A stretch of DNA of 32,010 nt from Saprospiraceae bacterium (GCA_028284395.1 JANQRV010000233.1:1-32010), one strand, 5' to 3'; shown: positions 8,351-15,880, counted from the stretch's first letter. Numbers and translations are program-made. Notes: generated by a model from the sequence alone, not told the origin.

Positions 8351-8512
8351 GTTGCTATGGTTGCTATGGTTACTATTGCTGCTATTGTTACTATGGCTAC
8401 TATAGCTACTACAGAGACCACAGAAGCTACAGCAGCCATAGAAGCCACAGCAACCACAGAAGCCATAGAAGCCACAGCAACCACAGTAACCACAGAAGCC
8501 ATAGCAACCACA
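8351..8512. repeat. inverted 9-nt minisatellite: 7 units, then 11 reverse-complement units
   Basis: Eighteen consecutive 9-nt units run in one unbroken register. Units 1-7 (8351-8413) follow GTTGCTATG, with variants such as GTTACTATT and GCTACTATA. Units 8-18 (8414-8512) follow GAAGCCACA or GCAACCACA, which in circular permutation is the reverse complement of the first type. The array can therefore fold on itself. The best exact arms are GGTTGCTATGG at 8359-8369 and its reverse complement at 8499-8509, and many remaining mismatches would be G-U pairs in a minus-strand transcript. Because the unit is three codons long, changes in unit number keep the reading frame. Alternatives are a DNA hairpin, a structured RNA or the coding sequence of a tripeptide-repeat peptide. 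Confidence 0.9.
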
Positions 8513-8530
8513 GCAAATAAAACATCATGA
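8357..8530 (+). CDS. possible small ORF encoded by the 9-nt array (57 codons)
   Basis: The frame beginning at ATG 8357 is open through the whole array and reads as tripeptide repeats: VAM, VTI, AAI, VTM and ATI from the first type of unit, then EAT, ATT, EAI and VTT from the second. The product would have a hydrophobic Val/Ala/Met/Ile N-terminal third and an Ala/Thr/Glu-rich remainder, ending ANKTS. Its TGA stop (8528-8530) overlaps the ATG of the next ORF as ATGA, a typical translational-coupling arrangement. Against it: a 9-nt repeat leaves several frames open by construction, there is no clear ribosome binding site, and no known family is recognisable. The coding status is uncertain. Confidence 0.3.
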   Translation: MVAMVTIAAIVTMATIATTETTEATAAIEATATTEAIEATATTVTTEAIATTANKTS

Positions 8531-8703
8531 GTACAAAGAACAAGAAATCAGCTAACCGTGCCTTAATATTGGGCGTACTAGGATTCATTGCCGGAATTGC
8601 ACTTTTGTTTGGAGACAGTTGGTTTATTGGCCTTTTTGGCTCCATTGCTAGTGCTGGAGTTGCCTATAAAGGATATCAGGATTTGGAAGCTTTGAAAGAT
8701 TGA
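8527..8703 (+). CDS. small membrane protein of 58 residues
   Basis: The ORF reads MSTKNKKSANRALILG at the N-terminus, a basic polar head of 11 residues, followed by two hydrophobic segments (about residues 12-29 and 32-47) joined by a GDSW turn, and a short polar tail ending in LEALKD. The composition and length fit a two-helix inner-membrane protein with the N-terminus inside. The segments are rich in Gly and Ala, with repeats of the type GxxG. No family is recognised. It begins inside the ATGA overlap with the array frame and is convergent with the doxX-like gene (77-nt spacer). The codon pattern and clean hydrophobic design support a real gene despite its size. Confidence 0.55.
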   Translation: MSTKNKKSANRALILGVLGFIAGIALLFGDSWFIGLFGSIASAGVAYKGYQDLEALKD

Positions 8704-8780
8704 AGTTATTGGATCTATCAAATCGGGGAGATTTGACAGAGCTGCAAAACAGAGCCCCTTCGGTAATAATTAAAGCAAGT

Positions 8781-9203
8781 TTAAGCTGCCATCTTCCCAT
8801 CCAGCGAATACCGCCCCGGCCCAAGATATAAGATCAGAAGGTAGGCTAGCGAATACATCAATGGAATGTCCTTGACCGCCCAGGGGTCATTGATGTGCAC
8901 TACAAATAACCCCAAAAGGGTCACCCCCACGATGGGGATCACGGCCAGGCGGGTAAACAAGCCAAAGATGACCAATAACGGACAAACGATGTTGGCCAGG
9001 AGGGCTAGGTAGGTACTTATTTCTCCTCCCAGACCGAAGGGGTCGGGGATGTTCGCTACGGTATCTTCAAAATTGAGGATCTTTTTCACACCATGGGTAT
9101 TGATCATAGAAATCGAAACCAATACCCTGAAAGCCAGCATGCCTAGGTCAAAGGTTTGCCAGGGGATGACCGGACTCAATATCTTGGTGAAAATGTTATT
9201 CAT
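8781..9203 (-). CDS. DoxX-family membrane protein
   Basis: The product has 140 residues with four predicted membrane helices, the DoxX layout: a first helix with LGMLAFRVLVSISMINTHG, a second with YLALLANIVCPLLVIFGLF followed by TRLAVIPI, a third into FVVHIND, and a last one with SLAYLLILYLGPGRYSLDG. GPGRYSLD is the family's usual C-terminal signature. DoxX-type proteins are linked to quinone and thiol redox chemistry in the membrane, but the reaction of this member is unknown. It is the last gene of the seven-gene unit and starts 5 nt after the SCO stop codon, so it depends on the same transcript. Confidence 0.85.
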   Translation of the reverse strand: MNNIFTKILSPVIPWQTFDLGMLAFRVLVSISMINTHGVKKILNFEDTVANIPDPFGLGGEISTYLALLANIVCPLLVIFGLFTRLAVIPIVGVTLLGLFVVHINDPWAVKDIPLMYSLAYLLILYLGPGRYSLDGKMAA

Positions 9204-9208
9204 GATGT

Positions 9209-9823
9209 TTATGGTTTTAATAATGTCTGAATGTCTTCGATTAATTGTGCGGGAGTTTCCGGAGACAGGCCGTCGTAATAACCCCGGACCCTGCCCCGAT
9301 CATCCAAAAGAACAAAGGTGCCGTCGTGCAGGAGTTCTCGTTCTCCCCCACCCGCTTCCTCAAATGCGCGCACCTTGTACTCGGTAGCAAGATCCAATAC
9401 CTTGTGTCTATTGTCGTCGTTTAAGAGTTTCCATTGATCATAACCGATGCCGTGTGTCTTGGCGTATGCCTTTAGGCGAGCGGGACGATCGTAAATCGGA
9501 TCGATGCTGAATGAAATCAAGACCACTTTTCCATTACCCACAAAGTTCTCTTGCACAATTTTTAAATGGGTGGTCATTTTGGGGCAAATGGTCGGACAAG
9601 AAGTAAAAAAGAAATCCACGACATGTACTTTACCGACCAACTGCTCACTTGAAAATGTATTGTTGTGTTGATCGATCAGTTCGAATTGAGGTGGCCGATA
9701 GGCCACCTCATTACCGTTGTCATCAATCCAGCTAGAGGCTAAGATCGGCAATTCGGTTTCTGAGACTTCCTGGGTGCATCCCATTAGCAGGAAGGCCATT
9801 GCAATGATGCTATTCATTCTCAT
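9209..9823 (-). CDS. SCO1/SenC-family copper chaperone lipoprotein
   Basis: The product has 204 residues. The N-terminus is a lipoprotein signal with LLMGC, the modified Cys being C16. A thioredoxin-like fold follows, with the copper-binding CxxxC in FTSCPTICPKM (C76 and C80) and the distal His in LLHDG (H166), so all three copper ligands of SCO proteins are present. SCO proteins load or reduce copper sites of cytochrome oxidase and other periplasmic cuproenzymes. Here the gene overlaps the tyrosinase gene by 14 nt and no cytochrome oxidase gene is nearby, so delivery of copper to the tyrosinase is the natural reading (inference). The start is ATG 9823; ATG 9817 is possible. Confidence 0.92.
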   Translation of the reverse strand: MRMNSIIAMAFLLMGCTQEVSETELPILASSWIDDNGNEVAYRPPQFELIDQHNNTFSSEQLVGKVHVVDFFFTSCPTICPKMTTHLKIVQENFVGNGKVVLISFSIDPIYDRPARLKAYAKTHGIGYDQWKLLNDDNRHKVLDLATEYKVRAFEEAGGGERELLHDGTFVLLDDRGRVRGYYDGLSPETPAQLIEDIQTLLKP

Positions 9824-11195
9824 GTGCCGGCTTTATGGAGATGTCCGAGAGTTTTAAGATTTCATCGGGGAAGGTCCGGTTGGGCAATTGAACCGGCTGG
9901 AAAACCACTTGTACTTCCGCACCCGATTGGAGAAAGTCGGCAATCTCGCGTTCGATTTCCAGTTGTAGAGATACTCCGTTTTGCAGTAAGAAGGAATCGA
10001 TGTCCAAAATCGGCAAAATGGTGAAGGTACCGATGTATTTGCTGCGTTGTGTTCCATCGATGTTGCATTCGAAGAAGACCCTGGCACAGTACGGCTGGTA
10101 AGGAAGTTGCGCTCTTTCAAAATGCAAAATGGCATGGGTTCTCTCCTTTTTGCTCAATTCGGTATAGATTTGATCCGTTTTAGACCGATTGAGGTTCAAT
10201 GGCACTACGCAGTCTTGCTTCGAAGCAATTCTGGAGGGTTTGTCTTCTTCGAGGAATGGATTGCAAAAATTGGGATTCAGATCCAAATCTGCAAAGCGGT
10301 AGCCCAGTTTTTCGGTATCTAGTAGTTCTTTAATCTTGAAATCGATCGGCTTTCCGTTGCCGTCAGTAGCAAACAATCTTTTTTCCAACCATTCTTCTTC
10401 CGTTGGCTGCGTGTTCTCCGGGCTATAATTTTGCCAGGCTTCCCAAATTCGATCGCAATTCCCATGGTGACCGTAGAAGATTGGATCGAAGCCGGATTCT
10501 GTAAAAGTTGCCATTTGGCCGCCTATCCAGTTGTGGATATTATTGTGGAAGGATTGCTCGGCAATCCCGTCCAATTGGGATTCACCGCGGTTTTTGATCG
10601 ACGGATAGCCCCCAAAAGTCCGGTAGCTATTGGCCCTGAAAGCTGCTCCGACATTGATGAAATCAACGGGAATTTCATCTTGCGGTCCGACTTCCCTGGT
10701 TTTGTTGAACAATGGATTGGTCTCATCACCCCAATAGTGCTCCGGGATGGTGTTCTTTTTGGTCCAATCCCAGTAGTGCAAAGCAAGGGTAGGCTCACGA
10801 ACTGCCTTCTGGAGCTTTTGTTCCATCGACCAGAGGTACAGTCGATGCCAAGGCCAAACGTACCAATTGTAATGTACTTGGTTGGAATAAATGCTCATGG
10901 CGCAAAAAGTAGTGTGCAGCATGCCGTGTGCCTGCCAACCCCTTGGATCAAGCGGCGAGATTTCTGATCGCTTCTTCAGGATCGAAATGGCATCCTTCAA
11001 TACCTTGAGTTCCGGGTCATCGATGGGCAGATCAGCAATGTTCTTACGAATTGCCAGTCTTTTGCCATCATGAGCATCCAATCGATCAGAAGCACTGCTG
11101 TAAGAGGATGCCAACCCCAGGGCCGGCATGGCCAGTCCGATTGATCCCAATTTTTTTAGAAAGGATCTTCTATTGTTGTCTTCCATTTTCATCAT
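9810..11195 (-). CDS. Tat-exported tyrosinase / polyphenol oxidase
   Basis: The product has 461 residues. The N-terminus carries a twin-arginine signal (NNRRSFLKKLG, then a hydrophobic stretch and an SSAS region), so it is exported folded with copper bound. The CuA site is H94, H108 and H117 in MLHTTFC, QVHYNW and WPWHRLYLW. C98 lies four residues after H94, the spacing of the Cys that forms a thioether with the middle CuA His in plant polyphenol oxidases. The CuB site is H217 and H221 (FHNNIHNW) and H244 (FYGHHGNCDRIW). Tyrosinases oxidise phenols and catechols to quinones. A C-terminal domain of about 180 residues follows, like the shielding domain of the plant enzymes. I start at ATG 11195 because the open frame further upstream runs into the preceding gene. 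Confidence 0.9.
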   Translation of the reverse strand: MMKMEDNNRRSFLKKLGSIGLAMPALGLASSYSSASDRLDAHDGKRLAIRKNIADLPIDDPELKVLKDAISILKKRSEISPLDPRGWQAHGMLHTTFCAMSIYSNQVHYNWYVWPWHRLYLWSMEQKLQKAVREPTLALHYWDWTKKNTIPEHYWGDETNPLFNKTREVGPQDEIPVDFINVGAAFRANSYRTFGGYPSIKNRGESQLDGIAEQSFHNNIHNWIGGQMATFTESGFDPIFYGHHGNCDRIWEAWQNYSPENTQPTEEEWLEKRLFATDGNGKPIDFKIKELLDTEKLGYRFADLDLNPNFCNPFLEEDKPSRIASKQDCVVPLNLNRSKTDQIYTELSKKERTHAILHFERAQLPYQPYCARVFFECNIDGTQRSKYIGTFTILPILDIDSFLLQNGVSLQLEIEREIADFLQSGAEVQVVFQPVQLPNRTFPDEILKLSDISIKPAHENE

Positions 11196-11208
11196 CTGCT
11201 GATAGATT

Positions 11209-12597
11209 TTAAAATTTGTAACTGAATGAAGTACCGAATTGGGAAAAGTTGGCCCCGTCCGATACATCGTTTAAAAAAGGCCCCGCAAAAAAGTAGAAGT
11301 AAGAAGCTTCGATCTCGCAGTGGCGATTGATGGCCGTACCAATTTGCAAGCCAGCTTGATGACCAATGAATCGTTCGCTGGAATCACTACCGGGTATGTT
11401 TAGTCGACCGGATGGGAAGTAAATGCCATCGCCCGTCCGATGTCGCCAAAAGAAATCCCAATCGATGTTGAGATTGAACCTGGACAGCAATTTGAATTTA
11501 AGGGACGGATGGACATCAACTAAATTTGCCGGACCGATCACCGCCAACAATCCAAAGTATCCACCTCTGGGATACAGGGCATTGAATGTTTGTAAATTCC
11601 CGTCCATCGGATTGGAGTCGCCGCTAATGATTTCCGCTTTGATACCGGGGGTCAATCCGGCAGCATCATCCAACTTGTAGTTGAGTTCCGTAGAAATGGT
11701 CCACGCATTGATATGACCACTTCCGAAGGAGCCCGTCTGCAGCACTGCCTCATTATTGTAGGCCAATCGCCCAACACTGCCCCAGTGTCGAATGCCGAAC
11801 GAGTGACGTACTTCTTCCTGACTGCCTTCCTCAAACCTTGGGAATCGATGTCTGATCCCGAGGTAATAGAGATCGAAATTCGCAGATGATTCTCCTGGTC
11901 CGTTCCACACATAATAAGCTCCCCAAAGCAATTGGTCGGTATTCAATCGATTATCGAAAAAGCCGATCCTTTGCGGATTATAAGCGTAGAAAAGCAAATC
12001 CAGGCGATGGTTTGGCTTTTGCCAGATGTAGCGTGCGCCATCAAAGGACTGACGTACATTCGTTCCCTCCCGAATACTGATCAAGCGGCGGGATCCATAG
12101 ACCAGTTCTCTTCTTCCAATTTCGATAGTGGATTGATCGATTGTCAGGCCGATGAAGAACTGATGCAAGTCGAGACGGTCCACATTGAGAAAAAAAGGTG
12201 GGCCATTTCTGCCAATGGCATGGCCGCTTTTCAGTTGCGAAAATATCCGAAACCCTTCTCCAAGGCGAACGTCGGAATGCAACATAACGCGCAGAAACAA
12301 CGCCGCATCATCATTGCCCTCCTGCCATACCTCATTTCGTAACCACTGAAATTCTGATCGAAAATCTCCCCCAACGCTTAGGAAGTTCCCCACTCCGAGT
12401 GGTAGGTACTTCAGCCTTTCTGAGAAGGTGTTGGTGGTGAATCCATTTCTCAAAAAAGCATAGTTTTCATCGGCCCGCAGCAACTTGAACTCCGGGTAAT
12501 CCCTGCGAGTAGTATCTTCCGTCTGCCCCATTAATCGAGACGTGGAAAGTAAAATGGCGAAACAAGATAAGAGCTGTATTGCAAAACGGCTCATCAT
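11209..12597 (-). CDS. alginate-export-type outer-membrane beta-barrel protein
   Basis: The product has 462 residues with a signal peptide (MMSRFAIQLLSCFAILLSTS, cleavage near LMGQ). The body is made of alternating amphipathic strands and ends in Phe (FGTSFSYKF), as expected for an outer-membrane barrel. The segment IEIGRRELVYGSRRLIS followed by NVRQSFDGARYIW matches the alginate-export family (Alginate_exp/AlgE-like), whose members form channels for polyuronates or other anionic molecules. No alginate-biosynthesis gene is nearby, so the barrel more likely passes a different substrate or product of this operon. It lies 7 nt after the YceI gene and 13 nt before the tyrosinase gene. ATG 12597 was chosen because the longer frame would overlap the YceI gene. 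Confidence 0.75.
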   Translation of the reverse strand: MMSRFAIQLLSCFAILLSTSRLMGQTEDTTRRDYPEFKLLRADENYAFLRNGFTTNTFSERLKYLPLGVGNFLSVGGDFRSEFQWLRNEVWQEGNDDAALFLRVMLHSDVRLGEGFRIFSQLKSGHAIGRNGPPFFLNVDRLDLHQFFIGLTIDQSTIEIGRRELVYGSRRLISIREGTNVRQSFDGARYIWQKPNHRLDLLFYAYNPQRIGFFDNRLNTDQLLWGAYYVWNGPGESSANFDLYYLGIRHRFPRFEEGSQEEVRHSFGIRHWGSVGRLAYNNEAVLQTGSFGSGHINAWTISTELNYKLDDAAGLTPGIKAEIISGDSNPMDGNLQTFNALYPRGGYFGLLAVIGPANLVDVHPSLKFKLLSRFNLNIDWDFFWRHRTGDGIYFPSGRLNIPGSDSSERFIGHQAGLQIGTAINRHCEIEASYFYFFAGPFLNDVSDGANFSQFGTSFSYKF

Positions 12598-12604
12598 TGG
12601 TAAT

Positions 12605-13138
12605 TTACTGTTTGACCAATTGAATGTTGAGTACAAGCTTGACCTCATCGCTGACCACTACGCCCCCCGTCTCCGTAATCGCATTCCACTGTAATCCGAA
12701 ATCCTTCCGATTGATCTTCCCCGAGATCTCAAACCCGGCTTTAGTGGCCCCATAGGGATCCACTGCGGTTCCGTTATAGGTCGTTTTCAAGGCGACCTCC
12801 CGGGTCGTTTCCCGAATGGTTAGATCTCCTATCAGTTCATATTCCTCTTCATTTTTCTTTGCAAACGACTTCGAGGCAAAAGAAAGCACAGGAAATTGTT
12901 CGGCATTAAAAAAGTCGTCGGACTTGAGGTGGTCGTCCCTTTGCTGATTCCGGGTATCAATGCTGTTAACATCGGCAGTGAACGTAATGCTGGCCTGCTC
13001 AAAATCATCGCCACTTGCTTCCACTTTTCCTTCGAATTCGTTGAAAGCTCCCGTGACGGTGGAAACCATCATATGCTTGACCTTAAAGTGTATTTCCGAA
13101 TGGGCAGTATCTATACCCCAAATAGTTTTATTATCCAT
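12605..13138 (-). CDS. YceI-family protein
   Basis: The product has 177 residues covering the complete YceI lipocalin-like fold: WGIDTAHSEIHFKVKHMMVST at the start, GKVEASGDDFEQASITFTAD, the DVNSIDTRNQQRDDHLKSDDFF block, and the RETTREVALKTTYNGTAVDP and INRKDFGLQWN motifs. Family members bind isoprenoid or quinone-like lipids in a hydrophobic barrel. No signal peptide is visible, so this one appears cytoplasmic, unlike the Escherichia coli protein. It is in the middle of the seven-gene unit (44 nt after the amidohydrolase gene), which fits a role in handling hydrophobic redox compounds. A substrate is not known. Confidence 0.92.
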   Translation of the reverse strand: MDNKTIWGIDTAHSEIHFKVKHMMVSTVTGAFNEFEGKVEASGDDFEQASITFTADVNSIDTRNQQRDDHLKSDDFFNAEQFPVLSFASKSFAKKNEEEYELIGDLTIRETTREVALKTTYNGTAVDPYGATKAGFEISGKINRKDFGLQWNAITETGGVVVSDEVKLVLNIQLVKQ

Positions 13139-13182
13139 GATTGATTGTTTTTTGATGAATGAGTGAATCTAGAACTGTCTCC

Positions 13183-14994
13183 TTATTGTTGGTATCCCCC
13201 ATAAAATTTGACGGGCGACCAAGTCGGTATGACGGTAGGCATTTCCGGATTGAGGTCTTTGAATTCCTCGGAAGCATATACGATTTCCCCGCCTACTACC
13301 GTCAAGACCGATTCCAGGTCATTAATTTTTTCCTCGTCGACGGTGAAGTAATCGTCGGTTAGCAGGGTAAAATCTCCGTACATTCCTACTTCCAGCGTAC
13401 CCTTGACCTCTTCTTCCTGAGATATCCAAGCGCTTCCCTTGGTGTAGAGATATAAGGCCTCTTCTCGCGTCAATTTATTGTCATCGCTACTCAGCGTGAA
13501 TCCCCCCACCGTTTTTCCGGAAATCAGCCAATAAAGGGCGGGCCAGGGATTGTAACTGGCTACTCTGGTGCCGTCCGTTCCCGCACCGACCGGCAGTCCC
13601 ATTGCCATCATTTGTTTGACTGGAGGTGCTGTTTTGGCCTTTTCTGCGCCATACCTTTCCACAAAAAATTCTCCTGCGTAGGCCATACGGGCTTGGATCG
13701 CAACTCCTCCATTGAGGTCCTTGATGCGCTGTAAGTCCTTTACCTGGACAGTCTCGGCGTGATCGAATAGCCAACGCTTGCTGGCTAGCTTACCGTTGGT
13801 TTCCTGGTTTACTTCTTCGATCACGTCCAAAATATTCGCAATGGTTTCGCCGTAAGTAGCGTGTATCCTAAAGGGCCAACCGTTATCGACGTGTAATCGA
13901 ATAACGCTCTTGATGTCTTCTCGCCAGGTTGGGCGGTCTTCAAGAAGAGGCTGGGGGGCCAGGAAGTTTTCAAAGTCTCCGGCACTCCACGCCAGAAATT
14001 CTCCACCGCCTTCCAATTCATATCCGTGGTCCAAATGGATTTCTCCATTGTGACCTATCTCGTTATTGGCCATCCACTCTTGAAACTCCTGATACTCCGC
14101 TCCTTTGTTTTGCGGAAACAGATAATAGGACAGTCGGATGGGCATGGCCCCTTGATCCGCTAATGCCTTGGTACCGGTATAGTCTTTCGGGAATTTGTGG
14201 CCGCCTCCACCGGCATCGATGCCACTGGTAATGCCGAAGCGATTAAGTTCGCGGTAAAACTGTTTGGTTGAATTGATCATCTCATTTTCCGCCAACGGAG
14301 GCAAGGACCCAATTCTGGCGTAGAGGATCGTTGGATTGGGTTCGGCCAGTAAAACTCCGGTTAGTTTTCCGTCCGACCCTTTTTCAAAGCTGCTACCTTC
14401 GGGCGCTTTTGTATTTTCATCAATACCCAGCACCTTTAGTCCTGCTTTGTTGAGCCAGGCCCGACTGTAGAGGAACAAAACGTAAGTCGGGACGTCTCCG
14501 GTAGCCTCATTGATTTCTTCTGGTGTGGGAAAGCGCTTTTCTTCAAACTGGAAAGGGCTCCAGCCCCCAATCACCCTAACCCACTGGCCTTCCGGAGTTC
14601 TTTGTGCTTGCTCCCGCAGCATTTCCAATGCTTGCTTGAGGGATTTCACACCATCCCAGCGTAATTCGGCATTGTAGAACCGGCCACCCCGGGTGAGGTG
14701 TAAGTGAGAATCGTTTAAACCGGGGATCAAAGTACGGCCGTTCGCATCCAGTACTTTTGTTTTGTCACCTCTGAAGGCAAGTACTTCATCTGAAGTACCG
14801 GTTTTCAATACCTTACCGTCCTTGATGGCAATGGCCTGAGCGAAGTTTCCGTCGGGGTCCATGACCGCCACTTTAGCATTAGTGACGATCAAGTCGGCTA
14901 CCCCGGAAGCATCTCCTGCCTTGGGATTCGATTGGCAGGTCAGCAGAAAAACTACAACTAATAATATGGGCAAAGATCGAAGCAAATCTTTCAT
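13183..14994 (-). CDS. YtcJ-like amidohydrolase, probable lipoprotein
   Basis: The product has 603 residues. The N-terminus is hydrophobic and ends in FLLTC, so lipid attachment at C20 is likely although Thr before the Cys is less usual. The metal-dependent amidohydrolase body (amidohydrolase 3 group) has the HxH motif at H97/H99 in GLNDSHLHL, later RIHATYGE and FDHAETV with further metal-ligand His candidates, and GAGTDGTRV near the end of the barrel, the expected position of the catalytic Asp. The composite beta-sandwich is seen in VADLIVTNAKV and DFTLLTDDYFTV. Relatives hydrolyse amides of varied and mostly unknown nature. It follows the isochorismatase-like gene by 31 nt, and both would act outside the cytoplasm. 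Confidence 0.9.
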   Translation of the reverse strand: MKDLLRSLPILLVVVFLLTCQSNPKAGDASGVADLIVTNAKVAVMDPDGNFAQAIAIKDGKVLKTGTSDEVLAFRGDKTKVLDANGRTLIPGLNDSHLHLTRGGRFYNAELRWDGVKSLKQALEMLREQAQRTPEGQWVRVIGGWSPFQFEEKRFPTPEEINEATGDVPTYVLFLYSRAWLNKAGLKVLGIDENTKAPEGSSFEKGSDGKLTGVLLAEPNPTILYARIGSLPPLAENEMINSTKQFYRELNRFGITSGIDAGGGGHKFPKDYTGTKALADQGAMPIRLSYYLFPQNKGAEYQEFQEWMANNEIGHNGEIHLDHGYELEGGGEFLAWSAGDFENFLAPQPLLEDRPTWREDIKSVIRLHVDNGWPFRIHATYGETIANILDVIEEVNQETNGKLASKRWLFDHAETVQVKDLQRIKDLNGGVAIQARMAYAGEFFVERYGAEKAKTAPPVKQMMAMGLPVGAGTDGTRVASYNPWPALYWLISGKTVGGFTLSSDDNKLTREEALYLYTKGSAWISQEEEVKGTLEVGMYGDFTLLTDDYFTVDEEKINDLESVLTVVGGEIVYASEEFKDLNPEMPTVIPTWSPVKFYGGYQQ

Positions 14995-15025
14995 TTCTCT
15001 TGGTTTGGTTTTAATTGATCAAGAA

Positions 15026-15778
15026 TTAGTGGTTGTTTCCTTCCTCTTTCATCCACTCACCCATGGTCTTGATGTAGTCTATTCCCAAACCATATGCACC
15101 GCCATATTTCTTCGAGATTTTCAATACGTCGGCATACATATCACTCCGAGCCCAATCGCGATGTACCTCCAACAAATACTGGAGGGAAGTAACGGGTTTG
15201 ATTCCTGCCTGTACCATTCTGGCGATGGACATATCGTGTGCTTCTTGGGAAATCCCTCCGGAAGCATCGGTAATGACATAGACTTCATAACCATCCTCAA
15301 GAGCAGACAATGCTGCGGTAAGCACACATACTTCTGTCCAAAGTCCGGCAATTACCAGTTTGGGCTTTTGGAAGGCATTGACCGCCTCCACGACGCGCTT
15401 GTCTTCCCATGAATTCATGGTCGTGCGGTCGATGTATTGCTTGGAATCCGGATAGTACTCTCTAATCTCCGGAAATACCGGACCGCTAAAGGACTTTTCG
15501 GCTACGGTAGTGATGACGGTGGCGATTTCGTAAATTTTTGAAGTTCCGGAAATAAGTCCGGCGTTGTTCCGCAATTCTTCGATCGGCTGAGACTCCACAG
15601 CAAAAGCCATCTGGCTTTCGTGATCGATCATTAAAAGGACGTGATTGGTGGGATCCAGCAATTCCTTTGAAGCATTAGCCGGATCGTTATTGGGGTTTGG
15701 ATTATATTGCTTCCATTGAGCTTGTAAACTTGTTGTTGCAAAGAATACGATAACGAATATTTTTAATACATTTTTCAT
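15026..15778 (-). CDS. exported isochorismatase-like cysteine hydrolase (YcaC-type)
   Basis: The product has 250 residues with a signal peptide (MKNVLKIFVIVFFATTSLQ, cleavage near AQW). The cysteine-hydrolase core has the Asp in LLMIDHESQM (D52) and the nucleophile in GLWTEVCVLTA (C151), 99 residues apart as in YcaC. The third triad position, Lys in YcaC, appears to be Arg118 in IDRTTMNSWED, as far as I can align it by eye. This is a divergent isochorismatase-fold hydrolase, not a siderophore-synthesis enzyme, since no partner genes exist. Its substrate is unknown. It is the promoter-proximal gene of the seven-gene unit, about 39 nt downstream of the predicted sigma-54 start site. Confidence 0.85.
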   Translation of the reverse strand: MKNVLKIFVIVFFATTSLQAQWKQYNPNPNNDPANASKELLDPTNHVLLMIDHESQMAFAVESQPIEELRNNAGLISGTSKIYEIATVITTVAEKSFSGPVFPEIREYYPDSKQYIDRTTMNSWEDKRVVEAVNAFQKPKLVIAGLWTEVCVLTAALSALEDGYEVYVITDASGGISQEAHDMSIARMVQAGIKPVTSLQYLLEVHRDWARSDMYADVLKISKKYGGAYGLGIDYIKTMGEWMKEEGNNH

Positions 15779-15826
15779 TTTGATAAATCATTATGTAATG
15801 AGAAAATTGAAAATTCAATTATCTGA

Positions 15827-15843
15827 TGCCAATCGACGTGCCA
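15827..15843 (-). promoter_or_regulatory. sigma-54 (-24/-12) promoter of the seven-gene operon
   Basis: On the minus strand the sequence reads TGGCACGTCGATTGGCA. TGGCACG is an exact match to the -24 element. After the proper four-base spacer comes TTGG where the consensus is TTGC, with GC one base further. The transcription start would fall near 15817, leaving a leader of about 39 nt before the first ATG at 15778. The divergent neighbour is a sigma-54 activator with intact GAFTGA, which makes a chance match less likely. Confidence 0.7.
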
Positions 15844-15860
15844 AAACCATAAAAAATTAA

Positions 15861-15880
15861 TAATCAATTACTTATGATTA
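15861..15880. promoter_or_regulatory. inverted repeat TAATCA-N8-TGATTA
   Basis: Exact 6-nt arms lie at 15861-15866 and 15875-15880 with eight bases between. It sits about 20-40 bp upstream of the -24 element, closer than most enhancer sites, so it could be a repressor or accessory site. The sequence is AT-rich and a chance occurrence is possible. Confidence 0.25.

Noticed and set aside
8351-8512. CRISPR-like array.
   Set aside because: The units are only 9 nt, follow without spacers, change polarity, and no cas gene is near.
8427-8645. Minus-strand ORF with a long Leu-Leu-Trp repeat.
   Set aside because: It is the antisense reading of the 9-nt array and of the small membrane protein gene. 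A 9-nt repeat leaves several frames open, and the N-terminal part has no protein-like character.
15026-15778. Isochorismatase of siderophore (enterobactin-type) synthesis.
   Set aside because: It has a signal peptide and YcaC-like motifs, and no isochorismate synthase or peptide-synthetase gene is present.
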